A DNA stretch of 64,000 nt from Eubacterium sp. Its GTDB lineage: Bacteria > Bacillota > Clostridia > Oscillospirales > Ruminococcaceae. The stretch spans positions 1 through 64,000 of the forward strand of contig JAFLRX010000007.1 of the NCBI GenBank assembly GCA_022511265.1, given 5' to 3'. The notes beneath the pieces were generated by a model. It did not search any database. It saw only the letters and a program-made list of their open reading frames with translations, and was not told the DNA's origin. Position numbers and translations under genes: made by a program. How positions within the stretch are numbered: position 1 is the stretch's first letter; each line of letters starts with the position of its first letter. Below are positions 18,096-24,336 of this stretch, one piece after another.

Positions 18096-18914
18096 TTAAA
18101 ATGGAGACTCTTCTACTGGAGCATCAATTTTTTTGCTTGTAAATGACGCTATTACATTTACATGATAATTTTGCGCCAATACAGAAAGTAAAATATCTTC
18201 ATCTGCTGTACTCCATGTGTTTTTCCAAGCAGCATATCCCAACTCAAGAGCTTGACCATCATCAGAACAATAATTAGCAAGATTACTGAGAACATAATAG
18301 TCTTCTGAACTGGGCTTGCCGTATTTTTCAGTAATCATGTCGCTTAAATTTGAAAATCGGCTAAGCATAACATTTCCGGTAGAATGGTCTTTATCATCCA
18401 TGTAATAATATACACTATATAGTTTATCATTATTAAAATTATACACAATTGAAGTCATAGCACCAGAGATGCTTGTCTCATATAAAAGCCCCTCGTCATT
18501 TTCTTCTATTAGCTCTAATGTTTCAACTGATTTTACAATTTCTATTGAGTCCCCCCAACAAGTATTCCTTACGTTGGTTTGTCGGTCTGGATCAACTAAT
18601 GTTTCTGGTTCTGTTTCAGAATCTACTTTCGATTCAATTTCTATTTCCGACACTGCGTCTGATTCTGTTTCAGAATCTTCTTTTGATTCAGCTTCTGTTT
18701 CTGACGCTATATCTGATTCTGTTTCAGAATCTTCTTTTGATTCAGTTTCTGTTTCTGATTCCACTTCCGATTTATTATCGGCATTTGAATTTTCTTCGAC
18801 ACTAGATATAGTTATAGACTCTTCCTGAGAAGATATGTTCATGTCATTGTTACTACAGCTTGCCATACTCAGAGATAACAAAACGCATAAAAAGGAAACT
18901 AGTGTTTTTTTCAT
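18096..18914 (-). CDS. Secreted lipoprotein with Ser/Glu/Thr/Asp repeat stalk
   Basis: A 272-residue protein with a lipoprotein signal (hydrophobic 5-18, lipobox SMASC, Cys at 20). An acidic low-complexity stalk follows (about 30-105) with three 18-residue repeats of the SETESDxxSExExESKxD type, then a globular domain of about 160 residues of unknown fold. It is anchored outside the cell. It is AT-rich compared with the genes to its left and lies 400 bp outside the ICE, so it may be part of an older accessory zone. No functional family is recognised. Confidence 0.8.
   Translation of the reverse strand: MKKTLVSFLCVLLSLSMASCSNNDMNISSQEESITISSVEENSNADNKSEVESETETESKEDSETESDIASETEAESKEDSETESDAVSEIEIESKVDSETEPETLVDPDRQTNVRNTCWGDSIEIVKSVETLELIEENDEGLLYETSISGAMTSIVYNFNNDKLYSVYYYMDDKDHSTGNVMLSRFSNLSDMITEKYGKPSSEDYYVLSNLANYCSDDGQALELGYAAWKNTWSTADEDILLSVLAQNYHVNVIASFTSKKIDAPVEESPF
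18604..18765 (-). repeat. Three tandem 54-bp repeats inside the lipoprotein gene
   Basis: Units at 18604-18657, 18658-18711 and 18712-18765, each 18 codons long. The last two differ at only a few bases; the first is more diverged. In-frame repeats like these can change copy number by slippage, altering stalk length. Confidence 0.8.
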
Positions 18915-19259
18915 AAATAATCACTCCATATCATTTATTATATAATTTTATTTTATAAGTTATATCATAATAATTCATATAATTGAGACAGTATAAGTTT
19001 ATTTATCAGCCAAAAGATTTTTATTTAACGAACGATTCATAATCGGTAAAATCGAATCCGATGTTATATTGCCCGAAACAAAGTTTTTCAGAACATGCCA
19101 TTTTTATTTTTATTATAGCACGTTTTACAAAATAAGTCAATCTTTTGACAAACCTATTTCTTGAATATGTGTCGGTTTAGTAGGCTACAATTGCCAATGC
19201 TTTCATTTGCATATTCGAACATTTATATGACGCTTAATGCAGGAAAATCAAGAAAAAAT

Positions 19260-19295
19260 AAAACCGACAAACCTCTGACGAGTTTTGTCGGTTTT
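19260..19295 (-). terminator. Terminator beside attL, probably the original tRNA-Leu terminator
   Basis: An 11-bp stem AAACCGACAAA/TTTGTCGGTTT with a T tract on the minus strand (TTTTATTTTTTC). It directly adjoins the tRNA 3'-end duplicate of attL. It would have followed the tRNA CCA end before the element inserted; now it follows the integrase gene. The 18915-19259 stretch to its left shows no gene. Confidence 0.7.
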
Positions 19296-19324
19296 TGGTG
19301 CGGGGAAAGGGACTTGAACCCTCA
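19296..19324 (-). other. attL: duplicated 3' end of tRNA-Leu
   Basis: 29 bp identical to 50473-50501, covering CCA, discriminator, 3' acceptor strand and T-arm of tRNA-Leu(GAG). The integrase stop codon TGA (19322-19324) lies inside it. Confidence 0.92.
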
Positions 19325-20188
19325 ACGATTCATGAGCTGTTCAAAGTTTTTCCTCACAATCGACTTAAAGCCTTCCATAGCTGATACAAAAGTATGCTGA
19401 TAGACTTGTTCTATCATATTTGTTGATGAGTGACCCATCATTTCCGCTATGTATTTCTGCGGTATACCCACCAGAAGAGCCTGTGATGCGAAATAGTGAC
19501 GTAGATCATAAAACCGGAATGGATAAAAATTGTTTTCAATCAGAAAATCGTGCCACTTTTCGCTGACCTTCTTAGCGGACAGCTCACATATCTGTTTCCC
19601 TTTTGCATTTTGAAGCATAAGTTTTTCAAAGTCCGGCGGTATTGGCAAAGTACGATAGCCGGCATACGATTTCGGTGGTTTTTTGCGTTCTTTTCCCTTC
19701 ATATCGCATACAACAGCACATCGAATTTCTATCGTACCCTTGCATATACAGTCAGTGGTAAGTCCACGGATCTCTGACGGACGCAACCCACATTGCGATG
19801 CAAGCAAAAACGGTATCTCAAGATCTGTTCCCTTTATTTTTTTATATATTTGCTCAATCTCAGATTTTTCTGGAATGTAAAACCTAGGTTTTATTTTTTG
19901 AGGTAACGTTATATTTAATCTCAGATCTGAGCGGTACATCTGCAATGTCGCATGAACAAGGCCGTATGCATTGCGGACGGTTTTCGGCGAATATCGAGAG
20001 GCTTCCATATTAGTTGCGACTTGTATGGTTTCATTGTCGATTTCTGAGAGTGCTTTAGGCATGATTGACTGATAGTGATTTCGTCGTATGCGATAGTATC
20101 CGCGAACTGTGGACGGAGACAAGACTGAGTTTTTTGATTCGATGTATCGGTAGACTGCTTCACCAAGCGTCATGTCGCTATTTGTCAT
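19322..20188 (-). CDS. int: Tyrosine recombinase / integrase of the ICE
   Basis: A 288-residue site-specific recombinase. An N-terminal SAM-like core-binding domain (about 5-95) is followed by the catalytic domain with Arg136 (CGLRPSEI), a second box YDLRHYFAS (Arg230, with Tyr227 in place of the usual first His), His253 (MGHSS) and the nucleophile Tyr263 (VYQHT). The stop codon and last codons overlap the left att repeat, so the ICE core encodes the end of the protein. GGAGATGG precedes the ATG. No excisionase is recognised nearby. Confidence 0.93.
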   Translation of the reverse strand: MTNSDMTLGEAVYRYIESKNSVLSPSTVRGYYRIRRNHYQSIMPKALSEIDNETIQVATNMEASRYSPKTVRNAYGLVHATLQMYRSDLRLNITLPQKIKPRFYIPEKSEIEQIYKKIKGTDLEIPFLLASQCGLRPSEIRGLTTDCICKGTIEIRCAVVCDMKGKERKKPPKSYAGYRTLPIPPDFEKLMLQNAKGKQICELSAKKVSEKWHDFLIENNFYPFRFYDLRHYFASQALLVGIPQKYIAEMMGHSSTNMIEQVYQHTFVSAMEGFKSIVRKNFEQLMNR

Positions 20189-20209
20189 TTCACCATCTCC
20201 ATAAAAAGT

Positions 20210-20238
20210 ATTTTATCATATCAAATAATAAAAGTCAA
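20210..20238 (-). promoter_or_regulatory. Probable integrase promoter
   Basis: On the minus strand -35 TTGACT (20233-20238), 17 bp, -10 TAAAAT (20210-20215). A 27-bp palindrome lies 13 bp upstream of the -35. Confidence 0.55.
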
Positions 20239-20250
20239 ATGATTATATTT

Positions 20251-20277
20251 AAACGTGCAGTAAATTACTGCACGTTT
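20251..20277. promoter_or_regulatory. Perfect palindrome between integrase and small ORF (operator candidate)
   Basis: Arms AAACGTGCAGTAA and TTACTGCACGTTT with one central base. It lies between the int promoter and the ORF at 20337. The inner GTGCAG/CTGCAC halves recur in the hairpin at 20899-20920. Confidence 0.6.
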
Positions 20278-20289
20278 TATGTTATAAAA

Positions 20290-20312
20290 AACTGTCGCCA
20301 TTGGCGACAGTT
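20290..20312. promoter_or_regulatory. ICE palindrome copy 1 (parS or operator candidate)
   Basis: A perfect palindrome: AACTGTCGCCA, one T, TGGCGACAGTT. The same sequence occurs at 24285-24307, a near copy at 24157-24177 and a half-site at 33339-33350. This copy lies 25 bp before the ATG of the small ORF at 20337 and 0.8 kb from parAB. Confidence 0.7.
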
Positions 20313-20336
20313 AAGTTAGAAAGGACAATTTTATCT

Positions 20337-20537
20337 ATGGATGCAAAAAAATTAGTGAACGCAAAAAGAACTATGTTCAGATATGCCACAGGGACAGTTC
20401 TTTATTATGGCAGCTCTATCAGAAAGGCATTTTTGTTCGGCATAAAAAAGGTTTATCATTGCAATTTCTTAATAGTTATTATTAAAAAAGTTATTATTGA
20501 AAATACTTTATGCCAATCTACTCGTTATCTTCTTTAA
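20337..20537 (+). CDS. Small ORF of unknown function
   Basis: A 66-residue reading frame from an ATG with GAAAGGAC 12 bp upstream. It is basic with a hydrophobic middle (CNFLIVIIKKVII). No family is recognised. It directly follows a palindromic site and overlaps the end of the opposite-strand small membrane protein gene by 20 bp. An in-frame start at 20301 lies inside the palindrome and is not preferred. It could be a small regulator, but nothing in the sequence proves translation. Confidence 0.4.
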   Translation: MDAKKLVNAKRTMFRYATGTVLYYGSSIRKAFLFGIKKVYHCNFLIVIIKKVIIENTLCQSTRYLL

Positions 20538-20727
20538 TATGTATCCCCTCTTGAGGGCTTGTCGCTTCTATTTCAAGAAACGTTCCATAACGCGAACATC
20601 CAACTCTAAATATATTTACGCTTTTCATCCTTTTTAAAACAATTAGTACAGAAACCGACAGTAAAATTATAGGCGTGATAAGTAATAAAATAAAAACGAC
20701 AATCATCTCTAAAAACAGATAAAACAT
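20518..20727 (-). CDS. Small single-pass membrane protein
   Basis: A 69-residue protein with one long hydrophobic segment (about 5-32) and a short hydrophilic tail. A near-perfect ribosome binding site AAGGAGGT stands 7 bp before the ATG, which strongly supports translation. No family is recognised. It converges on the ORF at 20337. Confidence 0.65.
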   Translation of the reverse strand: MFYLFLEMIVVFILLLITPIILLSVSVLIVLKRMKSVNIFRVGCSRYGTFLEIEATSPQEGIHIKEDNE

Positions 20728-20898
20728 ATAAATACCTCCTTAATTTTTAACGTCATCTTTCCTTTAATATATTATATGCATATAATATTTTTTATGAGCT
20801 TTTTTTATAAAATTATCTTTAAAAAATTATTTCCCGATATTTTTTTACATTTATATAATTCACTACACCATATCAGCAAAAAGCTGAGTAAACCTTTT

Positions 20899-21026
20899 AA
20901 GTGCAGCTCCGGCTGCACTTACATATGGGAGCAACGGGTTTAATCAGGGTTCAACTCCCTGTGCTCTCACGCAGCGAAACGGTGCAAGCTACACCGGGGA
21001 ACGGAAACGGAAAGCTTGCCGTTCCC
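20899..21026 (+). ncRNA. Structured leader RNA upstream of parAB with tRNA-like domain
   Basis: Four folded units lie in order in the 368-bp gap before parA. (1) A 9-bp hairpin AAGTGCAGC-TCCG-GCTGCACTT (20899-20920). (2) A tRNA acceptor/T-arm mimic: 7-bp stem 20927-20933 with 20962-20968, directly stacked on a 5-bp stem CAGGG/CCCTG with the seven-base loop TTCAACT. The D and anticodon arms are replaced by 11 nt. (3) CGGTG/CACCG hairpin (20980-20996). (4) 8-bp hairpin GGGAACGG/CCGTTCCC (20997-21026). Loops 3 and 4 contain CAAGCT and AGCTTG, able to form a 6-bp kissing pair. The AT-rich 20728-20870 stretch holds a TATAAT near 20853. Function is unknown; control of parAB is a guess. Confidence 0.6.
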
Positions 21027-21095
21027 TTTCGCAGCGTTTATCAAAAAGAGGCTTTGAACATTAAAATGCCCTTATGGGCGAAAAGAGGTTTTCAA

Positions 21096-21878
21096 ATGAA
21101 ACAAAAAGTAATCGCTATCGCAAATCAAAAGGGCGGCGTGGCAAAGACCACAACCGCTATCAATCTCGGAGTAGGTCTCGCGCGGATGGGATACAAAGTA
21201 CTGCTGATAGACGCAGATTCACAGGCATCCCTTACAATCGCCCTGGGATATTCAAATCCCGATGAGCTGCCGCTCAACACAGCAACCGTAATGCAGGATG
21301 TTATCGATGATGTTGACCCGCCGGCTGACGCTGTTATCCACCACTCAGAGGGCATAGACTTTATTCCCTCGGGAATAGAGTTATCCGGCATGGAACTCGG
21401 GCTTATAAATGTAATGAGCCGAGAAAGCGTTCTCAGAACAGCTGTAAGCGAAATAAAAAAGGATTATGATTACATACTCATCGACTGCATGCCGTCGCTC
21501 GGAATGATTACTATAAATGCCCTGGCTGCGGCTGATTCAGTCATCATACCAACCAATCCGTCCCTGCTCTCAGTTAAAGGTGTAGAGCAGCTGCTTAAGA
21601 CCATATCAAAGGTTCGCCGGCAGATAAATCCGAAGCTGAACATAGACGGTATCCTGATTACCGTTACAGAAGCCCGCACAAACATATCAAAAGCAGTCAC
21701 CGATACGATTAAAAAAGTTTACGGCGATAAGATCAAAGTGTTTGATACGCAGATACCAAAATCAACCTTTGCTGCTGAAGCGACTATCGAAGGTCAATCT
21801 GTTTTCGCGTACAAAAAAGCCGTAAAGGTCGCAGCAGCATATGAAAGCCTTGCAAAGGAGGTGACAGAAAATGCTTAA
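21096..21878 (+). CDS. parA: ParA/Soj-type partition ATPase
   Basis: A 260-residue deviant Walker-type ATPase. It starts KVIAIANQKGGVAKTTTA with the ParA Walker A KGGVAKTT, then Walker A' LLIDADSQAS and Walker B YILIDCMPSLG, and IPTNPSLLSVKG. ParA with ParB moves DNA copies apart; in ICEs it stabilises the circular form. An in-frame extension to 20901 crosses the folded leader and is not used; AAGAGG stands before ATG 21096. It overlaps parB by 8 bp. Confidence 0.93.
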   Translation: MKQKVIAIANQKGGVAKTTTAINLGVGLARMGYKVLLIDADSQASLTIALGYSNPDELPLNTATVMQDVIDDVDPPADAVIHHSEGIDFIPSGIELSGMELGLINVMSRESVLRTAVSEIKKDYDYILIDCMPSLGMITINALAAADSVIIPTNPSLLSVKGVEQLLKTISKVRRQINPKLNIDGILITVTEARTNISKAVTDTIKKVYGDKIKVFDTQIPKSTFAAEATIEGQSVFAYKKAVKVAAAYESLAKEVTENA

Positions 21879-22758
21879 AAAAGGTATAGCGTTATCCTCA
21901 TATGATGATATTTTTGAAACGGACGCGTCACGAAAAGAAAAAGTCGAGGGAACCGAAATAAAAGAAATTCCGCTTGAGCTGATAGATCCGTTCGCCAAAC
22001 ACCCATTTATGGTAAATGATGATGAGGATATGGATAAACTCGTTGCAAGCATCCGGGAGAACGGAATTATCAATCCGACTATTTTATCACCTAAAGCTGA
22101 CGGGAGATACACCATTATCAGCGGTCATCGGCGCAAACGCGCCTGTGAGCTGCTTGGTCGCAGGACTCTTACGGCACGTGTCGTAAACATAAGCGAGGAT
22201 GAAGCGGTGATTCAGATGGTCGATAGCAACCTACACCGCGAAAAAATACGTCACAGCGAAAAGGCATATGCATATAAGATGAAATATGAAGCGCTGAAAA
22301 AACGTAAAGGCAGACCGGCAGACGGTAGCTCATCCGGAAGAACCGATGAGCTGGTCGGCAAGATCTTCGGTGACAGCAAGGATACGGTACACAGATATAT
22401 GAGACTTACCTATCTGCATGAGGATCTTCTTGACATGACCGATTCCGAACAGATACCGTTCAGAGCTGCGGTTGAGTTATCTTATCTTTCGCCAATATGC
22501 CAGGCAAAGCTTATCCCGTTTATCGAAAAAAGAAAAATAAGCCTTTCTCAAGCTGAAGAGCTGCGCAGACGGTATGAGAGCGGTAACCTAAAATCGGATG
22601 ATTTTGAGGAAATATTGTCCGGCAAGAAAACAACTAAGCCTACAGATATAAAAATTAAGAAAATTCGCTCATATTTTCCGCCGCATATCAAAGAGGAAGA
22701 TTACGAAGATTATATCATTCAGGCTGTTCAGTTTTATGCTAATAATAGCAAAAGATAA
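21871..22758 (+). CDS. parB: ParB-type DNA-binding partition protein
   Basis: A 295-residue ParB. The N-terminal nuclease-like/CTPase domain has IPLELIDPF, NGIINPTILSP and the box II ISGHRRKRACELLG. The HTH region LVGKIFGDSKDTVHRYMRL follows (cut: FGDSKDTVHRYMRL). The C-terminal part (about 215-295) is lineage specific. It should bind a parS-like palindrome; the ICE-specific 23-bp palindromes on either side of parAB are the obvious candidates (inference). Confidence 0.92.
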   Translation: MLKKGIALSSYDDIFETDASRKEKVEGTEIKEIPLELIDPFAKHPFMVNDDEDMDKLVASIRENGIINPTILSPKADGRYTIISGHRRKRACELLGRRTLTARVVNISEDEAVIQMVDSNLHREKIRHSEKAYAYKMKYEALKKRKGRPADGSSSGRTDELVGKIFGDSKDTVHRYMRLTYLHEDLLDMTDSEQIPFRAAVELSYLSPICQAKLIPFIEKRKISLSQAEELRRRYESGNLKSDDFEEILSGKKTTKPTDIKIKKIRSYFPPHIKEEDYEDYIIQAVQFYANNSKR

Positions 22759-22971
22759 AATATGAGGACTGTGCACTGGACTACCACCGCAATATAGAAG
22801 GATTGTACGCTGCGCCTTTTACTTTGTTGTAATTGGCAACAAATTATTTCAAAAATTAAAGCAAGCATTATATGCATAATAATTCTATATTAAAATATTA
22901 ATTTTAACAATTAGTTTTTGAGGCTACTTAAAAAGAATAATATGATTGATTTATATAAAAATAGATATGTA

Positions 22972-23000
22972 TTGCTTTTTTTGTCAAAATATGATATAAT
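22972..23000 (+). promoter_or_regulatory. Probable promoter of the TIR gene
   Basis: -35 TTGCTT (22972-22977), 17 bp, -10 TATAAT (22995-23000). The predicted transcription start (about 23007) lies 5 nt before the ATG at 23012, so the AGGAG at 23001-23005 would not be in the mRNA. This favours leaderless translation from 23012 or initiation at 23033. The rest of the 250-bp gap after parB shows nothing else. Confidence 0.5.
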
Positions 23001-23011
23001 AGGAGAAAAAT

Positions 23012-24052
23012 ATGAGGAAGTGGGATAGACATATGAAAGTATTTATTAGTTGGTCTGGAGATACAAGTTTAAAAGTTGCTCAAATGTTAAGAGAATGGCT
23101 TCCCTATATCATAAACTCAATAGAACCTTATGTATCTTCTGAAGATATTGACAAAGGGGCGAGATGGAGTACTGATATCGCAAAAGAGTTAGAAAATTCA
23201 ACATTTGGTATACTATGTGTTACCAAGGACAATCTTGAGGCTCCTTGGCTTTCTTTTGAAGCAGGGGCGCTGTCCAAAACAATGGAAAAATCATTCGTAA
23301 CCCCTTTTCTTTTTAATATTAAACGTTCAGAAGTTCAAGGCCCAATTTTACAATTTCAGTCAACAATTTTTGAAAAAAATGATATTAAAAAAATGCTTAA
23401 AACTCTTAATAAGGCATGTGGAGATGCAGGCATACCTGAATCTCGTTTGGATAAGTCCTTTGATGTGTGGTATCCAACGTTAGAAGAAGGTCTAAATAAT
23501 TTAAAAAACACAATTGCCAATAGTGATAAAAACAAAGAAGCAAAAAGTTCTATACATTCATCAGAAATGCTTGAAGAAATACTCGTATTATCAAGGGATA
23601 ATCAAAAGCTTTTAAAAAGTCCAGATGAAAAGTTGCACGAGGATATTGAAAAAGTTAAAGAATCCCTTAATGAAATTTCAAAATTTTACAATATATTGTA
23701 TGATCAAAAAAAGATGAAAAGAAAGGATAGTTCAGTAATTGTTGAACAAATTATACGTAGGAAACATAATGGTGATATATATGGATTTTTAATGATATTA
23801 AGTCTTTTTAAAGAAGATTTTCCATGGATTCATGATATGGGCAAGGACTTAGTAGATATATTAAAAAGCAAAAAGAGTTCTGCGGAAAAAACAATAGCAA
23901 TTCGAAATTTCAGTGAAATGGTTGACTATACCAGTGGTCATCCTATTATGCGCGAAATATTTGGACGCGATAGAGATAACATGTTATTTATGCAAGATTT
24001 ATCCTATGCATTAATAAGCTATTTAGATGATATGTATGATAAATATAAATAA
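23012..24052 (+). CDS. TIR-domain protein (candidate NADase / defence effector)
   Basis: A 346-residue protein. The N-terminal TIR domain (about 8-150) has KVFISWSG, the acidic loop SSEDIDKGARW, and ELENSTFGILCVTKDNLEAPW followed by FEAGAL. The Glu of AKELENS sits where TIR NADases carry their catalytic Glu; activity is inference. About 170-250 is predicted coiled-coil, and the last 100 residues form a helical domain of unknown type. The ATG at 23033 (MKVFISW) is an equally possible start. It is very AT-rich and is not in an operon with parAB. TIR proteins of this FEAGAL type are common on mobile elements and often serve in abortive infection. Confidence 0.85.
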   Translation: MRKWDRHMKVFISWSGDTSLKVAQMLREWLPYIINSIEPYVSSEDIDKGARWSTDIAKELENSTFGILCVTKDNLEAPWLSFEAGALSKTMEKSFVTPFLFNIKRSEVQGPILQFQSTIFEKNDIKKMLKTLNKACGDAGIPESRLDKSFDVWYPTLEEGLNNLKNTIANSDKNKEAKSSIHSSEMLEEILVLSRDNQKLLKSPDEKLHEDIEKVKESLNEISKFYNILYDQKKMKRKDSSVIVEQIIRRKHNGDIYGFLMILSLFKEDFPWIHDMGKDLVDILKSKKSSAEKTIAIRNFSEMVDYTSGHPIMREIFGRDRDNMLFMQDLSYALISYLDDMYDKYK

Positions 24053-24095
24053 ATATAATTATAAGAATGGATAATAACATAAAGGAAAATATTTG

Positions 24096-24145
24096 AGAGC
24101 TTTTCGCACGGGCTTAGTGTCCGGGTAATGAAAAGCTCTTTTCTT
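24096..24145 (+). terminator. Structured terminator, family copy 1
   Basis: The outer stem AGAGCTTTTC/GAAAAGCTCT (24096-24105 with 24130-24139) is followed by TTTTCTTTTTC. The interior CGGGCTTAGTGTCC plus GTAATGAAAA closely matches the interior of the hairpin at 27014-27060, more than a plain terminator requires. Confidence 0.75.
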
Positions 24146-24156
24146 TTTCAAAAAAT

Positions 24157-24177
24157 ATTGTCGCCAATGGCGACAAT
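24157..24177. promoter_or_regulatory. ICE palindrome copy 2 (variant)
   Basis: A perfect 21-bp palindrome ATTGTCGCCA, one A, TGGCGACAAT. It shares TGTCGCCA/TGGCGACA with copies 1 and 3; the outer pair is changed symmetrically (AC/GT to AT/AT). Confidence 0.7.
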
Positions 24178-24284
24178 TGACAAAATATCCTTTGAATGAT
24201 ATAATTTGATAAAACAAATGTAAAATTACATCACTTTATCCTTTTTATGGGACATTTCCTATAATATGATAAAGATACAAATAA

Positions 24285-24307
24285 AACTGTCGCCATTGGC
24301 GACAGTT
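24285..24307. promoter_or_regulatory. ICE palindrome copy 3
   Basis: Identical over 23 bp to the palindrome at 20290-20312. It ends 29 bp before the ATG of the CAP-domain lipoprotein, an operator-like position. Confidence 0.7.
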
Positions 24308-24336
24308 AAACGAACACACAGAACGGAGGTTTTACA

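Noticed and set aside
18604..18765. CRISPR-like repeats
   Set aside because: They are contiguous in-frame 54-bp coding repeats without spacers.
20927..20968. A normal tRNA gene
   Set aside because: The D and anticodon arms are absent (11 nt instead of about 30) and no CCA follows, so it is called a tRNA-like domain.
20901..21095. Upstream extension of parA (65 more codons)
   Set aside because: The stretch is the folded leader RNA, lacks a ribosome binding site, and ParA proteins start at the KVIAIANQKGG motif.
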